Shown here piece by piece: positions 35,308-47,564 of a DNA stretch of 64,000 nucleotides (the stretch's first letter is position 1; each line of letters begins with the position of its first letter). The stretch lies in the NCBI GenBank assembly GCA_036362985.1, contig JAYGXS010000001.1, positions 76,998,599 through 77,062,598 on the forward strand, given 5' to 3'. The translations under genes were made by a program, and so were the position numbers. The notes under the pieces were generated by a model, which was given only the letters and a program-made list of their open reading frames with translations, ran no database searches and was not told where the DNA came from. The stretch is from Ligula intestinalis (Eukaryota; Platyhelminthes; Cestoda; Diphyllobothriidea; Diphyllobothriidae).

Positions 35308-36603
35308 TCACGGACGCCAGGCCTGGGTGGCATACTCCAAGTGGGACCGAATAAACTGTCCGTACGTTTTTCTGAAGAGTTCCTTGTCAATGTGGACGAA
35401 TTCCCATCTAATCGCAAAAAGCACCTGTGTCGCGCGTTTAGCTGCCTTTATACACTGTGAAGACGGTTGAAGCGAGGCATTTCTTAGAACACCGAGGTCT
35501 TTCTGTTCATGAACGTTTGCAAAGGGTAGCCCATCGAGGAGGTATTGAAAGGAACCATCCTCCTCATTTGTTCTTCTAGTACGGAGCCTTAAAGCCACAC
35601 ACTTACTAACGTTGAAATTTAAGAGCCAACGAGCAGACCAGCTGCTAAGTTGATTGAGACTCTCTTGAAGTGCTTGCCTATTGGCGTCAGACCTGGTGGC
35701 TCTCCAGAGTTTGACGTCGTCCACAAACATGATGGTGCCGCAAATCAGGTTGGCGACAAAGTCGTTGATATAGATTAGGAAGAGCAGTGGCCCTAAGACA
35801 GAGCCTTGGGGGACGCCACCTAGAACAGATGTGGGGCTTGACTTCGAGTCACCGATGCACACAGTTTGTGCTCGGCCTGTGAGAACATCTGTGATCCATG
35901 CCAGCAGGTTTCCTTTGATTTCAATTTCTGATAATTTTTACATTAGAAATTTATGTGGGATGCTGTCAAATGCCTTCATGAAAGCCGTATAGATGAGGTC
36001 CACCTTACCATCTTACTTCAGTGCACGAGTCCACTGCTCCGTCGAGGGCAATAGGCTGGAAAGACAAGAGTGGTTCTGTCCGAAGCTGTGTTGAAGCCCT
36101 GACCGTAAGTTGTTCTCCTCCAGAAACTTCATTGCCGCCTTCCTAGTTTTCGTTTCCATCACCTTACAGCAAATGAAAGTTAGCCTGACGGGCTGACAAT
36201 TGCTGACCTTTGCTCGGGCTCCTCCCTTTTATATCGGGTAAATATTTGCTATTTTCCAATTAGATGGCAGTCTTCCTAATTCAACTGAAGAAAGAAAGAT
36301 ATGTGCTAGGGGCTTTGAGAGCTCGCTTGCCAATTCTTTCAAAGGCTTGACCGGTATATTGTCTGGACCGTACGACTTTGCTTCTTTGAGGCTTTGCAGC
36401 TCTCTTTCAACTGCAAATATTGGGAACAATAGAAATTGAAGCACTGAACCAGCGTCTAAAACAGCACTGTTGACGTTGTCAAGCTGAAGCTCGGTTTCCC
36501 TAGTGAATACCGAGGCAAAGAACCGGCTACAGTACTCTGCTTTCTCATCATTCTCAACGACGTCCAGGCCATTATCATCCTTAAGTACTGGGACTGGGTC
36601 CAC
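35308..36603 (-). pseudogene. LINE reverse transcriptase remnants
   Basis: Two open blocks of the same LINE ORF2: 36603-36229 (125 codons, RT N-terminal part) and 35862-35308 (185 codons, RT core with FVDD). They are separated by about 370 bases with frameshifts, where RT homology continues in other frames. The product would have been the reverse transcriptase for target-primed integration. Confidence 0.85.
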
Positions 36604-37699
36604 GTTTTTTATCGTCTATTAATATAGCGAAATAAAATTGCTGGCTTGTCTTCATAGTTTTTCCTTGCCTGACAAATCGATTTTTTATCGCATTTCTTTG
36701 GCGACAGCACTCATCGAGGTCTTATAGTGACCCAGTTTCCCTGAATAATTTCCATTTCTTACATTTCTTCTTTGATTGCCTATTAAGGTCTCTCGTCAAC
36801 CAGACAGAATGACTAGTCGTTTTGTGTACCTGCACCGGACAAAAGCGCTTAATAAGATCTAATGCAATCGTCTTGATCGATCTCCAGTCGTCCTTCGGAT
36901 CCCCCTTGAGCAGAAATTCCCACGGACGATACTGCATTCGTCATTGAACTAATATCTGCCTTTCATATATTTGGCTGGCCCTCCGTTTTCCTCGGACGTT
37001 GAGAACTGAGTGAGTAATCCCACATTAGCGTCGTATGACCACTCTTACGGAGCGGAGCACTTGAATGCACTTAATCAATGTAGAATAAATCCTTCTTAAA
37101 AATGAAGTCCAAGCAACTAGCTCTCTGGTTCTCTCAAAATATAGTTAGTGAGTTAACGTTCTGTGCCAGAAGAGGGTCAAGTGTGAGTTCCATTAACTCT
37201 GAACTGAAGGAAGTTGGCGCCCTCTCCACTCTCAGATTTTTTCAGTCTATCGCAGGTGCGTTGAAATTGCTAGCAATAAGAAACTCTTGATGGCTAGCTG
37301 TTTCCTTCAAAAGACTAAATAGCGAGTTACCAGCTGTACTCAGAAGGTTTGGTGGCCTGTATGCAGCCAAGAATTCTAGCTTCTGTGAATTTACTTGCTT
37401 TATCTTAATCCAAATGGACTCGTGCCTACCGCTCGTTCGAAAACGGAGATTCCTGTTCTGACATATACTGCAACCCCACCACCTTGTCTGTTTTCACGGT
37501 CTTTGTGGAAAAGCTGGTATCCTTGTATCAAAATCTCCAAATCCGCGATTTCTGTTCTAAGCTACGTTTCCGTTACGGCAACAACATCAAGTTTCCGGTC
37601 TGAAAGTAATGCCTTGAGTTTATCAATTTTTGAGGGAAGACTTTGGGCACAAGTGTACAACCAGTTTCTTCCTTTTCAACTGCAGTTTTGCGTACCGTA

Positions 37700-39345
37700 G
37701 GCGATCGCATCATATCGAACGCTCAAGCAGCTGATCGCCAGAAACACTTACAGCCGACTGATATCGGTGATGTATTCAGCCACTACACTGCACTAAATAT
37801 GCGATCCTCCTGGGTTTCCTGCCACCCAGATAAGTACTATGTGGAGTCAATACAACAAAATATAGAGAAGCATGCTTATCTGACGTGTGTGTAAGATATG
37901 AAGTAGTCCGGCCGGATAACAGATGCCAGAAAGCAGCCCAATGGATAGAAACCAGTAGCTAAGACAAGGCGTAGAAGGACAGAGTGTTAGGGATAAATTA
38001 ATTAAATTCAGAAGGAGTAGAATGTGATTAATAGGTAAGTGACTCCCAGACGCGAGTGCAGTCCAGCCATGAGTGGGCCGAGTGCAGAGTCGCATTCCGG
38101 CGGGGGTAGTCACCGAGTCTGGATGTCTGCAACAGGTCGTGGGGTCACCAAACCTGGGAGTGTCTGAGCGTAAGCAGTCATCACACTTGGATCCTTTGTG
38201 AACTGGACTTGGGGACTGGTTGGCCAGTTAGGCCACATACGTCTGTGACCCTGATCGGAGGTTTGACACCGTCTGGTGCGCACGCGCTGGTGGGCACGAG
38301 AGACGGACATGCGGCCTGCCCTCAAAGGCGGTTGAAGAAAGCATGGCTTAGAATGAGAGGTCCGCTACACGTAAATGCCCGTTGTAATAACAGTTATACT
38401 TCACAACTTTTAGGTGTAACGACTCACTATCAAATGGACTAAAATTTATCAAGGCTTGCATTCATACAAAAGCCGAGCAAAATGATGCTGGTCAATCTAA
38501 ATTGACTCTAGGGTCGATTTCAGAGGCTAGAGCCCTGGAAGCTGCCTTTCCAGCTAAAATTGTCAGAACGGATGCGTCGTCAGACAACGAGAGTCTCCAG
38601 CATTCATTTTAATCGTCGCGCGGAAATGATCATACAAAGAGCACCACATATCTTTGGACCTCAAATGAGGAGAATTAAGAATAAATTTCAAAACAGGGGG
38701 TCTTCTGCGACTGGAACTAGAATATGTTTAGTCAGTTAAATAGAAATGATGATTTCAGCATCCCTGTCCTCTCCTTCGTGTGTTCTCATATGGACACATT
38801 ACTTTTCTGGAAGATACTTGAGTACTGAAAACAGCGAACGAATCTTGGAGAATACTTAAATATTCATAACATTGGTAGCAGCTACGCTTCATGCCTGCTA
38901 CTGCATGTGAAACCCCCATCCTTCCGTAATACGGGACCGGTGCACATAGGGGTTAAATGGGTGAGACATATCAGGGATAAGAAAAAATTATTTAAAACGA
39001 AGAGCGTAAAAAATAAGAAAATAAGAGGAATGCTCACTTAGATGACCTTATGTTTGCGCACAATAGCTACAATGCGAAATATAACCAATAGGAAACAAGA
39101 ACTGTTAATTAGCACCCGTAAATTGGATACAATCGTATATCAACCCTACATCGAATTTGCAAAAATTCCCATTGAAAATTTCAGAAGATGAATTGGCGAA
39201 CATACGTTTGTTATCGATAATTCTCATCAGACCTTTACATTTATATAGTAATTAAGAAAATGAAGAATGCGGGTTGGTAGAAAAATAGAACTGTTCTCAG
39301 GACAAGGGGGAATGGAAGGAAGGAAAGGGGGTCAAAATATGCTCA
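37700..39345. other. Stretch with no recognised gene
   Basis: Short frames only. A block near 38.0-38.35 kb is somewhat GC-richer, but I could not place it in a family. A purine-rich stretch near 39.30-39.34 kb (GGAAGGAAAGGGGG-like) borders the PLE 3' end. Confidence 0.35.
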
Positions 39346-39348
39346 TCA

Positions 39349-40275
39349 TTAGGGGGAACTGGTAGTCGGCTGAGGTGTTAAGCTGCTGGCTGTTGGATTA
39401 GCAGCTTTTGACCACGGCAACTGCGGTGCCGCGACGAAGTTCTGTTGAGCGCACGAGATCGGTCGACATAGCCAGATGGTGGCCGCTTCTGCCGTAGCCA
39501 ACAGACGTTGTCCAAGAAATTTTGAGTAGCCTGAAGGTACATTGTAGATAACTCGAAAGGCCTCTTTGGCATCCATCCGATGGTCTGAGTCTACCAAATG
39601 TGCTAGTTTAAAACTATCTACACCCGATAGTTGACCCTTCCCTTACCATGCTGGAATGTGTTCTCGTGCGACCAATGTATCCCGCCCCACAGGAGCAGGT
39701 AAATGTATGTGTGCACATAGAGGTGGTCTGGGCTGGCAGTTTTTCCTTGATCTCTCCGTATAGGATGGGAGTCGTTGAGAACGGTGCATGGGCGTTGGCT
39801 GCTGGGAAGGTGGTTGCTGCAGCTTGACTCAGGCGCCTCTTTAGAAGTTCGCTTGGTCCGTCCCCTTGAAATGGGACCCTGATGAATATTCGATTCTTCT
39901 CTACTGCTGACACTGCGGGCTTTGGTGGCTTTTCAGCCATGTTCTTGGTGATAAATCGACGGGGATACCCACTTTGTCGAAGCACGCCCTCAATTGTCTT
40001 TAGCTCCTCTTCTACGCAATCATTCGAGCAGATCATTTTCGCCCCTTGCGTCAAACATCGCATTAAATTACGTTTAAAGTTTAACAGTACGAAGCTAGCA
40101 AAATGGATGTAGCGCCCAGACCACGTCTTCTTACGATATACTTTCCATTTAATGCTCCCATCAGCCCTTTTACTCAGTAGTACATCAAGGAATGGGAGTG
40201 ATCCAGATTGTTCTTCTTCTACTGTAAACTTAATAGACGGGTGCGCCTGAATTGTAGAGATTAAAGTAAAATCAT
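39349..40275 (-). mobile_element. Penelope-like element (PLE), second subfamily, remnant
   Basis: Minus strand, in order. The end of RT reads HPSIKFTVEEEQSGSLPF then LDVLLSKRADGS and KWKVYRKKTWSGRY. A linker follows with LKTIEGVLRQSGYPRRF. The GIY-YIG nuclease begins CSCGAGYIGRT and breaks by frameshift near 39.65 kb, and the C-terminal segment reads HLVDSDHRMDAKEAFRVIY, RLLATAEAATIWL and LPWSKAA. The RT palm is missing upstream, so the copy is 5' truncated. Confidence 0.82.
39614..40063 (-). pseudogene. PLE linker and start of GIY-YIG endonuclease
   Basis: An open block of 149 codons inside the element above. KLPAQTTSMCTHTFTCSCGA precedes YIGRT, the GIY-YIG core of this PLE type. The frame then diverges from homology. 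Confidence 0.78.
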
Positions 40276-40279
40276 GAAA

Positions 40280-42910
40280 GATGGACCTTTTTTCCCATTT
40301 TTAAATTCACAATAGTTTTTTTAGCTTAAAAGCAACAACATATCGCCAAAATTGAAACTAAAATAAGATAAAACTAAACTAAATAAACAACTAAACCTAA
40401 GGTTACGTCATAAGTTGGCATGAATTCCTATGATTTCCATGGGGATCATTGTTATACGTGGATGGCCTGCAGCGTGCCGAGCGTCCATACCAGCGAATGA
40501 AAACTGGGCGGGAATTGTATTTGCCAGTGGCCATAAATCGGCCTGTATTACAAAGATTTCTGGGGGGGTTTCATTGTTTTATGGGGATGGACTGCGTCTT
40601 ACTTGGAAAACAGTGGATGAGAAAGTAATATAAAAACATGCCTACTGCCATGAAATAAGTAGACAGTTATGCGAAATAAGCGTTGATGAGTCCGAAACGT
40701 GACTGCCCATAAAATCCTTTGCTTCAGTTTGTGCAGAGAAGATACCTTTCAAGACCCTGGAACCCATCAAATGGGTCTTGGAAATCTTTGAATTTTAAAG
40801 TCTCATTGGTCCAAGGACGAAATATCAAGGGTTTGGGGAAGGCACCTCTGGCCTGAATTCAGTGATTCATCGTTTACAGTGCCAAAACCTTATCTCTAAG
40901 AATGCCCTCGTGAGCACGGGGCTTTCGTTCCTTTCTTTTCTTACGAGTCGTTTGAAGTATAGTGAATTTATCGCAGGGGGTTGAGTGAGTCAAACCCAGG
41001 CAACTGCGATCTTCAGACCATGGTTACTTACTGGAGAAGTCTTGGAAGGCCAGAGTAGAAGGAAGAGTATATTGTGTACACAAGGGAACGGAGAATAAAT
41101 GGAAGAAGTCTGACTTGGGAGAACACGACCGCCAAGGAGATTGACCGGATACCAAGTGGCAGTTTGAGAGCAGTCAGGCCAGTAGACAGAGAAAGAGCGT
41201 TCATTGGCTATGTCGGCCTGTGATTGACTGGACACTGTTTGGGTAAAAATCAACTTAGGCGGCTTGTCTCTCCCGCACCAGTAAGTTTTGCGGCCACCAC
41301 GACCTTGAGGTCTAGACGAATTGAGGCCACGACAAGAAGGCTAGACGTCGGGCAGGCAACGACCCACAACGGATTTGGTCGATGTTTTGTTAGGGCAGGT
41401 TGGATTCTATCTTACTTATTCTTGGGCAACGATAAAGAGTGAAGATTTGCATCTTTACCCTAATACTGTATTTTCCAAGCCACTAAGAGAGATTTGCCTA
41501 GCCACTGGCTCCCGAGCACGTCCCATTTGGCAGGTGATGGAATCCCCTCCCCCCCTACCCGTTGGATGCAACCTGCTAATTAAGTTGACTCTTGCTTCTG
41601 ACGAGCAAGCATTCGCGGACCAGCAGCGAAAGTGCTACTAACGAGCAGACGACAGAGTTCGGACACGCAGACTGTCATACAAAATGCCGTAAAGTCCAAC
41701 GACGGCATTGGCCCCGCAAAAAAATATATTTGCTGCTTTCAGATTATATTCTTGAGTCAAGGCATAAGAGGAGACAGACTCGCACAAACAATCCACGATG
41801 CTGCCTTGGCCAAACCTCTACTCAACATTCAGCATAAACTTCGTAAAACATGGGCTTTAACTATTACTGTGCATGCTGCAGTGCACACGGTCCTCGACCC
41901 TGATATACAGAAACTGACGCAGCGCGGTCCTTGTCAATAAAGCGTGAATGTTTAACGCTTGTCTGAAATCCAAATCACTAACACAGACTCACTGTATATC
42001 CTGATCGCTGACTCATCTCCAACTGAAAAACCAAACGCAGTAGCCCATCAGACTCTAACGGTCGTTGTGGTGTTGTGATCATCCGCTTGGAAAAGAGAGG
42101 ACATGATTTGTTTGCAAGATAAGCGGTCAATCAGCGGACAGAAAGCTTGCAACTGAAGAGGTATACAACCAGCACACTTTTCGTTTCAGTCAACTTCAGA
42201 TGCCGAGCAACACACTAGTGAAAACTGAGAGCAGTTATAAAAACTGATTGAAAAAATTCCTTTGCCGTGATCTGGTCATCAACAACGGATAATGGGACGG
42301 GTGTGTTCGGGTCAGGCAACTCTTTAGACAACCACCTTATTGGCAGCTTTGGACTTGGCTCTGCGTGTGATAATGGTTACGGAAAGTAGAGCATTGCAGG
42401 CTAGAGTCGCCTTGCTGCTGCCAACACGTACTTCCAGCATCGCTCAACTATCTGTTCACATAGTATTCAAACAAGGGTCATAAAGTTCACCGGATCGATT
42501 ATATTCTAGTCAGCCAGAAGTTTTGCTGCTGAGATTATGTAGGAGAATCGATGCGCGGTGCAGAAATTGACAACGACTTTGGGTCAGACCTGGTTCTCCT
42601 TCACACACACACCCAATAATTTCCCTTTCATTGTCCTCCACAATGTCTCCAGCGACAGAACTTAAAATCAAAAAGCCACGGCACGCCAACACAATCAAGG
42701 CACTGAGCACTTAAATGCGGTCTTGCTTCGCAGCCTGCTTCGGTGAAGAAAGCAGTAGCAGGAAATTTTTGTTAAAGTTCACGATCTGTGAGGCAGCAAA
42801 GATAAGTCTCGGATATACATAGGAACGTAACAACGAACAGCTTAAACTAAGGACTATTTAAAGATCTGTTAGCTCGAGTAGAACTTACGGCCAGATTGGC
42901 TGTAGATGAC
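40280..42910. other. Stretch with no recognised feature
   Basis: Several overlapping short frames (up to about 100 codons) with no domain. No inverted or tandem structure stands out. Confidence 0.35.
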
Positions 42911-42925
42911 AGCAAAAAGTACCGT

Positions 42926-43987
42926 TAGTGAAGAATATGCGAGTTCAAGGAAGCAGTTCAGAAGAAGAGGATGCGACGACTGGAACAAAAGTTTTATTTT
43001 CCTGAAGTTTTGGATTCCGTCGGAAATCCTTAATTATAGGTAACGGCAGCAAAGTCATAGTAATGCGCAGATAGGGTTGGAACATGCACAGGTTGCACGG
43101 TATTTATATATCATAGTGGCCATCTGCGTGTGTACGGTAATTGTACACTTCTGCAGCCACCGCTTGGATCTTACTTGGTGCAGTACTGGCTTGACACTTC
43201 GCGTTGGACTCACTAATTGCCACAATTGCCTTGTCAGCGTCGGATGCGGGCCTGATAATTGCGCGACAATTATGTCCACTGTCGTCAGAGTTGCTGCTGC
43301 GTCCGGCCCTTCCAACGTGACTTGCTCAGGAAACTTCTCATTACACCATCTGGGAACGTTATATTGTTACACTTGTTGATAAACTGGGGGCCTGAGAACC
43401 ATGACTCGAGAAGCTCGCAGCTCACGCGGTTGTCACCTCTTGCGAAGATTTTGGCCTCGTCAAACTTGAAGACATGGCCAGGTCCCGTCGAGTGAGCTGC
43501 AACCTGGGAGTTGACGTCTTTCTTCCTCACCGCCGCTGCATGCTCGGCCATTCGCGTCCGGAGTAATCTTCCGGTTTCTCCGACGTACTTGCTTCTTTCA
43601 CAACTGCACCAGATCCGGCAAACGATTCCAGCCGTTTCCTGCCGTAGTAGAGGGTCTTTCGGTCTCATGACCCGGCCCCTGACGGTTGCTTCTGTCCTGT
43701 GTGCAACTCCAACTCCAAGTGGGGTGATTAGATGGCTGACCACTTCTGATACATTCTTCACGTACGGAAGAGCTCGCCAAACTGTTGGGCCAGTTGGATG
43801 TGTTTTCATCTTTCGTTTGCGTATGCATTGGTGGACAAAATTGCGCGGCTGCATGTTGTGCATGTTTCAACCCTATCTGCGCATGACGATGACTATGCTG
43901 CCATTACTTATGATTAAGGATTTCCGATGGAATCGGTAACTTCAGGAAAATAAAACATATGTTCCAGTGGTCGCATCCTCGTCTTCT
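42926..43987 (-). mobile_element. PLE remnant flanked by inverted terminal repeats
   Basis: A coding segment (43863-43285, minus) lies between two related flanks in inverted orientation, about 42965-43090 and 43857-43990. Shared landmarks are CTGGAACA, TTTTATTTTCCTGAAG, GATTCC[A/G]TCGGAAATCC and ATGCGCAGATAGGGTTG. PLEs are known to carry LTR-like repeats in direct or inverted arrangement. AAAAAGTACCGT occurs directly on both sides (42914-42925 and 43988-43999), a candidate 12 bp target duplication. However, AAGTACCGT also occurs at the end of the 54 kb copy, so it could be part of the repeat. Everything upstream of the linker to the GIY-YIG domain is missing. Confidence 0.8.
43285..43863 (-). 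pseudogene. PLE GIY-YIG endonuclease domain, open over 192 codons
   Basis: Motifs in order: WRALPYVKNVSEVVSHL, VMRPKDPLLRQ, GIVCRIWCSCERSKYVGETG (GIY-YIG core), RTRMAEHAAAV, SQVAAHSTGPGHVFKFDEAK, and ELLESWFSGPQFINKC. It is the best preserved nuclease domain in the window. The reverse transcriptase part is absent, so on its own it is a 5'-truncated relic. Confidence 0.87.
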
Positions 43988-44269
43988 AAAAAGTACCGTG
44001 TCAGTGTGCACACCTCGACGGAGCCGGTCTCACCCGTTGATGTCTCCCAAAAACTCACCGATCTATTCGCTAAGTTACCGGAAGAGCCCATTCGCAATAT
44101 GCATGACAGTGTTTTGTTAACACCTCGGTCAAGGTTAGTTTACCCTCCAACGGCCTACATAGTGTTTTCTTACTCGTCATCCTAGGAAAAAATAATCAAA
44201 ACCATCCTGAGTCTGCGAAACAGAGACACATTAGAAGAGGACAGTTCCTGTATCAACACCGCCATCCGG

Positions 44270-44850
44270 ATTCCATGAGAAAATTGAGCAGCTGTTTGGG
44301 GCTGGGATGGTTCCTAGTGACTTGGGTTCGGTCATCTTGTCTTGCATTTTCAGGAACTAGGACAAAAAAGAGTGCAAGTACTACCGCGATCTAAGTCTTA
44401 TCGCTTTTTCTGCAAAGGCCGTTTGCCTTATCATAAGCGGATGGTTTCAGAGTGTGTTTAAATCGCGAACTGGATATAAATAAACTGAGCTTCTAGATGA
44501 ATGCGGATGTACCGACAAAATATTCACACTTTGACTCATTATTGAATTCCACTATGACTACAAGCAATTGACGACTGGTCACTTTGTTGACCTCTCCACA
44601 GCCTTCGATTCGCAATTTTGTGTAGTATATTATGGGGTCATTTGGTATGTGTAAAATGGTTATTTTCATGGCCAGAGCCTATTCTTGTTCCGCCATCGCG
44701 CAAATGCTGTCCCTTGGCAATTGCTCTCAGTCGTTCGATATCCGATCTGGCGTCCGAGGACGGTGTATTCTGTCGCCTGTCTTGATCAATCCCGCAGTAG
44801 CCTGCATTGTTGCTTGAATTTTCGTTCGAATGCCGGCTGGATAAACTCCA
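44270..44850 (+). mobile_element. Non-LTR retrotransposon (LINE) reverse transcriptase remnant
   Basis: RT homology spread over several frames: a start resembling VPSDLGSV, then TGHFVDLSTAFDS, and SQSFDIRSGVRGRCILSPVL, which resembles the RSGVRQGC(I/V)LSP block. Many stops. It is not the same family as the CR1-type LINE at 34.6-37.7 kb. The clade is not certain. Confidence 0.6.
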
Positions 44851-44859
44851 TACGCTGAA

Positions 44860-47560
44860 TATATCGCTCAGGCAGACTAAAGCCTGAAGTAACTGAAGAT
44901 TATGGTGTTGTTGGGGAATGTGGTCGCTAAATCAGTCAGGCTATCCAAAAAATATGGGAAAACCAAAGGATTTTCGAGCTGCATTGCTGACCGGTAGAAA
45001 GCATGCCACAAGACTAGTGGCTGCCAAATGGAAAAAAAAACTAGGCAGCTTTTCTCCTAAAAACCAGAAATGACATTCTATTTTTGAATTATGAGCCATG
45101 CCTTCGAAGTTTTTTTACTGTCTGCTTTTTTTGCTCAGGTACACGTGCTGGCTCGTAGTAACTAACATCACCACATGTGAGTGCATTACTTGAAACAAGC
45201 GAGTAGTCACCTACAATTATATCAACGACTTCTTTGAAATGTTCGGCTGTGCCGATGCATTTCCTGACTACTGTGTACCGAGAGGGAGTTCAAAGACGTT
45301 GGCCTATATTTCCCTTACTAAACTTGACTTGACTTGACTAGACTGCTTCAACCACCTCGCGAGAAGGTTATAACCAAATGGACGGAGAAGGCACGACAAC
45401 GTTTCCAAATGGATGCTATTAACATGGTTTTTGTTATCCTTAAACAGTTTCAATGTTACCTCTACTATATCTATTTTGCGAAAGAGAGCTGCGTGTCCCG
45501 AGCCTCTGTTCGCTTGTACCTGTTGAATTGTACACCCGAAAGACAAATGAATACTGAAAGTTTCTAATCACTACTGCCCGAAACTCGTTATCGATTTGAA
45601 ACACACTGATTGAATGAGAGCGCTCGCAATTGCCGTAAAAATTCACGGAGACGGGATAAGCCATCAAAGAAAGATGATTGGGGTGGTTTTGGTGTGGTCT
45701 TCATTGCTCACGCTGTGAGCTCAGTGTTGCTGCACACCTGGAGGCATCAAGGGTGAAGCTATCTCAAAATTTGGCTCAATGGTATCCACCACGACCTAGA
45801 GATGGTCCTAGGCACGGCCATAGCACACCATTCCCTGATGAAGTACCTACAGGAGGGATTATTATTTTCCGGCGCTCATAAAAATCGATTAGTTTCTTGG
45901 ACTAGTTCACTAAAGTGCAGTGCAAAACATCTTTAGGTAGGTAACGATAAGATTTATGCGCAAAATTGTTAATATCTGAATTACTTTCTAGTATTTTACC
46001 ATCTTTCCTTCTCCATGGTCACTCAAATTTACTGAAAATACCATGACCTACGTTCCATCTGATGAATAAGTTGAATAAACTGTTCACTTTTAGCCATACC
46101 TACAGATAAAATGTATTCTTGCATTCCATACCCAAAGGTATTCTTGATCAGCAGCGTAATAATTGGCCCGAGTGTTTGCAGGCACAACCCAACAAAGAGA
46201 GGCATACCGATGCGGAAGAAGTTTTCCCTGCATTTAGCGATATGGACAGGCACTTTATCGACCAATTTCAGACGATGGGTGTGTCTGACGCAGCCTAACG
46301 GCCATAACAACATAACTTAGTGGCCCAAGTCTACTGATACAGTAGCCCTGTCGGCAGGTTAGGCAAAGGAAGCTTGCGCTACAGGTGAGGGGACGTGTGA
46401 GCCACTGCTTGCATTCGGAGGCGCGCACGTAATTATGCAGGCTAGAGGACGTAAATGAGCAAAGTCAGGTGTCCCAGGGTACTGCACATGCCAGCTTGGT
46501 GAAATACCCAGCACACAGCCAATCCTAGCCTGCTTGTCGTTTTCAATCATGAGAAACTCGTCATGAGCAGCAGAAAAGTCAAGTCCTGAGTGCCCCTGCC
46601 CTTAATGGGGTAAGCTCAGGAATGCTGCTGGTTGAGCCCTGGGCTAGGGGTTGCGTGGAGGGGAAGCAACCGCGGACGTTTAGATATCCTACATTTTGGA
46701 AAAGATGTTGAAGACAGTTTTTTCGCCAGCGCAAGAGGAGAATTACTAGCATTTCAGCTATTGGAGACTCATTTGTGTTTCAAAAGTGAACTCTGCGTAT
46801 AGTTTGGCAAAATTTATCAACCTCTAGGTTACTTCACTATCGTAGTGTCAACGGCGCCCTTTATACAAAGTAAGTTAAAGACGACCGAAGATAGAGGTGG
46901 CACGGCAATTTACTTGCTCTCAGTGTCTTCCTTTACCTTTATTCCAAGGTAATCGGTCTTCAAAGAAAGGTCTCGGCCAGCTGAAGGAAGCTGGAGGCCA
47001 AAATGTCACTGCAGGATTCACTACAGGTTGGGTGAAAAACCCAGTTACTTTTTGTGACCTGGAAACCTTCCAAAATAAGGACTCGTACCTTGAGGCGCTT
47101 TTGAATGCCTATCTTGGGGAGAATCAGGGCGGCGAGTTCGAAATTGGTCAATAGAATCCTTGTCATGTTTGAATATCAACGGCAAATCTGTACCGCCTTG
47201 TCGGCTACTAAACTTAGAAACATTGGGGAATATGAAGTGGAAGGCTTCCTCTGCACGAGCCGCACACTTTTTGTCATTTCTTTGACATGAGTGAGCTTCA
47301 TCAGAAGGAAAAACTAATATACAGTAGATTGCGTAACTCGTGAAATGTTGATATGAAAAAGTGAAGTGGTAGTATCGCACACGTATGACGTTGCTAATTT
47401 TGTTTGTTGAAATGGTATGAGGCGAAAACACTGCTTCTTCAAGGAGAGTTTATTTCAGGGTAGTTTTCTCGGTAAAAGCAAGCTAGATTTGGGCACAAGT
47501 TGACGTTTCTCCTATCCAGGAATTTCCATGTGCTACTGAAAGCTATGGGTCGTATCCTCA
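44860..47560. other. Stretch with no recognised gene
   Basis: Contains a short (CTTGA)n-like run near 45321-45340, possibly the 3' tail of a retroelement. Frames to 128 codons show no domain. Confidence 0.35.
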
Positions 47561-47564
47561 TGTT

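Larger units (their letters stand above)
34600..37700 (-). mobile_element. CR1/Jockey-type LINE, nearly complete ORF2 but decayed
   Basis: Read on the minus strand from about 37.7 kb. The endonuclease start reads SLPSKIDKLKALLSDRK then LDVVAVTET followed by a stop where Trp is expected, and QGGGVAVYV. Frameshifts follow, then a linker (36937-36722), the RT N-terminal part with SYGPDNIPVKPLKELA and LPSNWKIANIYPI, the RT core with GVPQGSVLGPLLFLIYIND and FVDDVKLW (the [F/Y]xDD box), and LERVQARATNMV. The characteristic 3' domain comes last (FSQRVIVSWNGLPDGVV). A 216 bp tRNA-like element is inserted between RT and tail (35079-35294). It is non-autonomous because of stops, frameshifts and this insertion. 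Confidence 0.88.

Noticed and set aside
43511..43939. 142-codon ORF on the plus strand
   Set aside because: Antisense shadow of the PLE GIY-YIG domain and its terminal repeat.
47045..47431. 128-codon minus-strand ORF as gene
   Set aside because: No conserved motif and overlapping plus-strand frames of similar quality.
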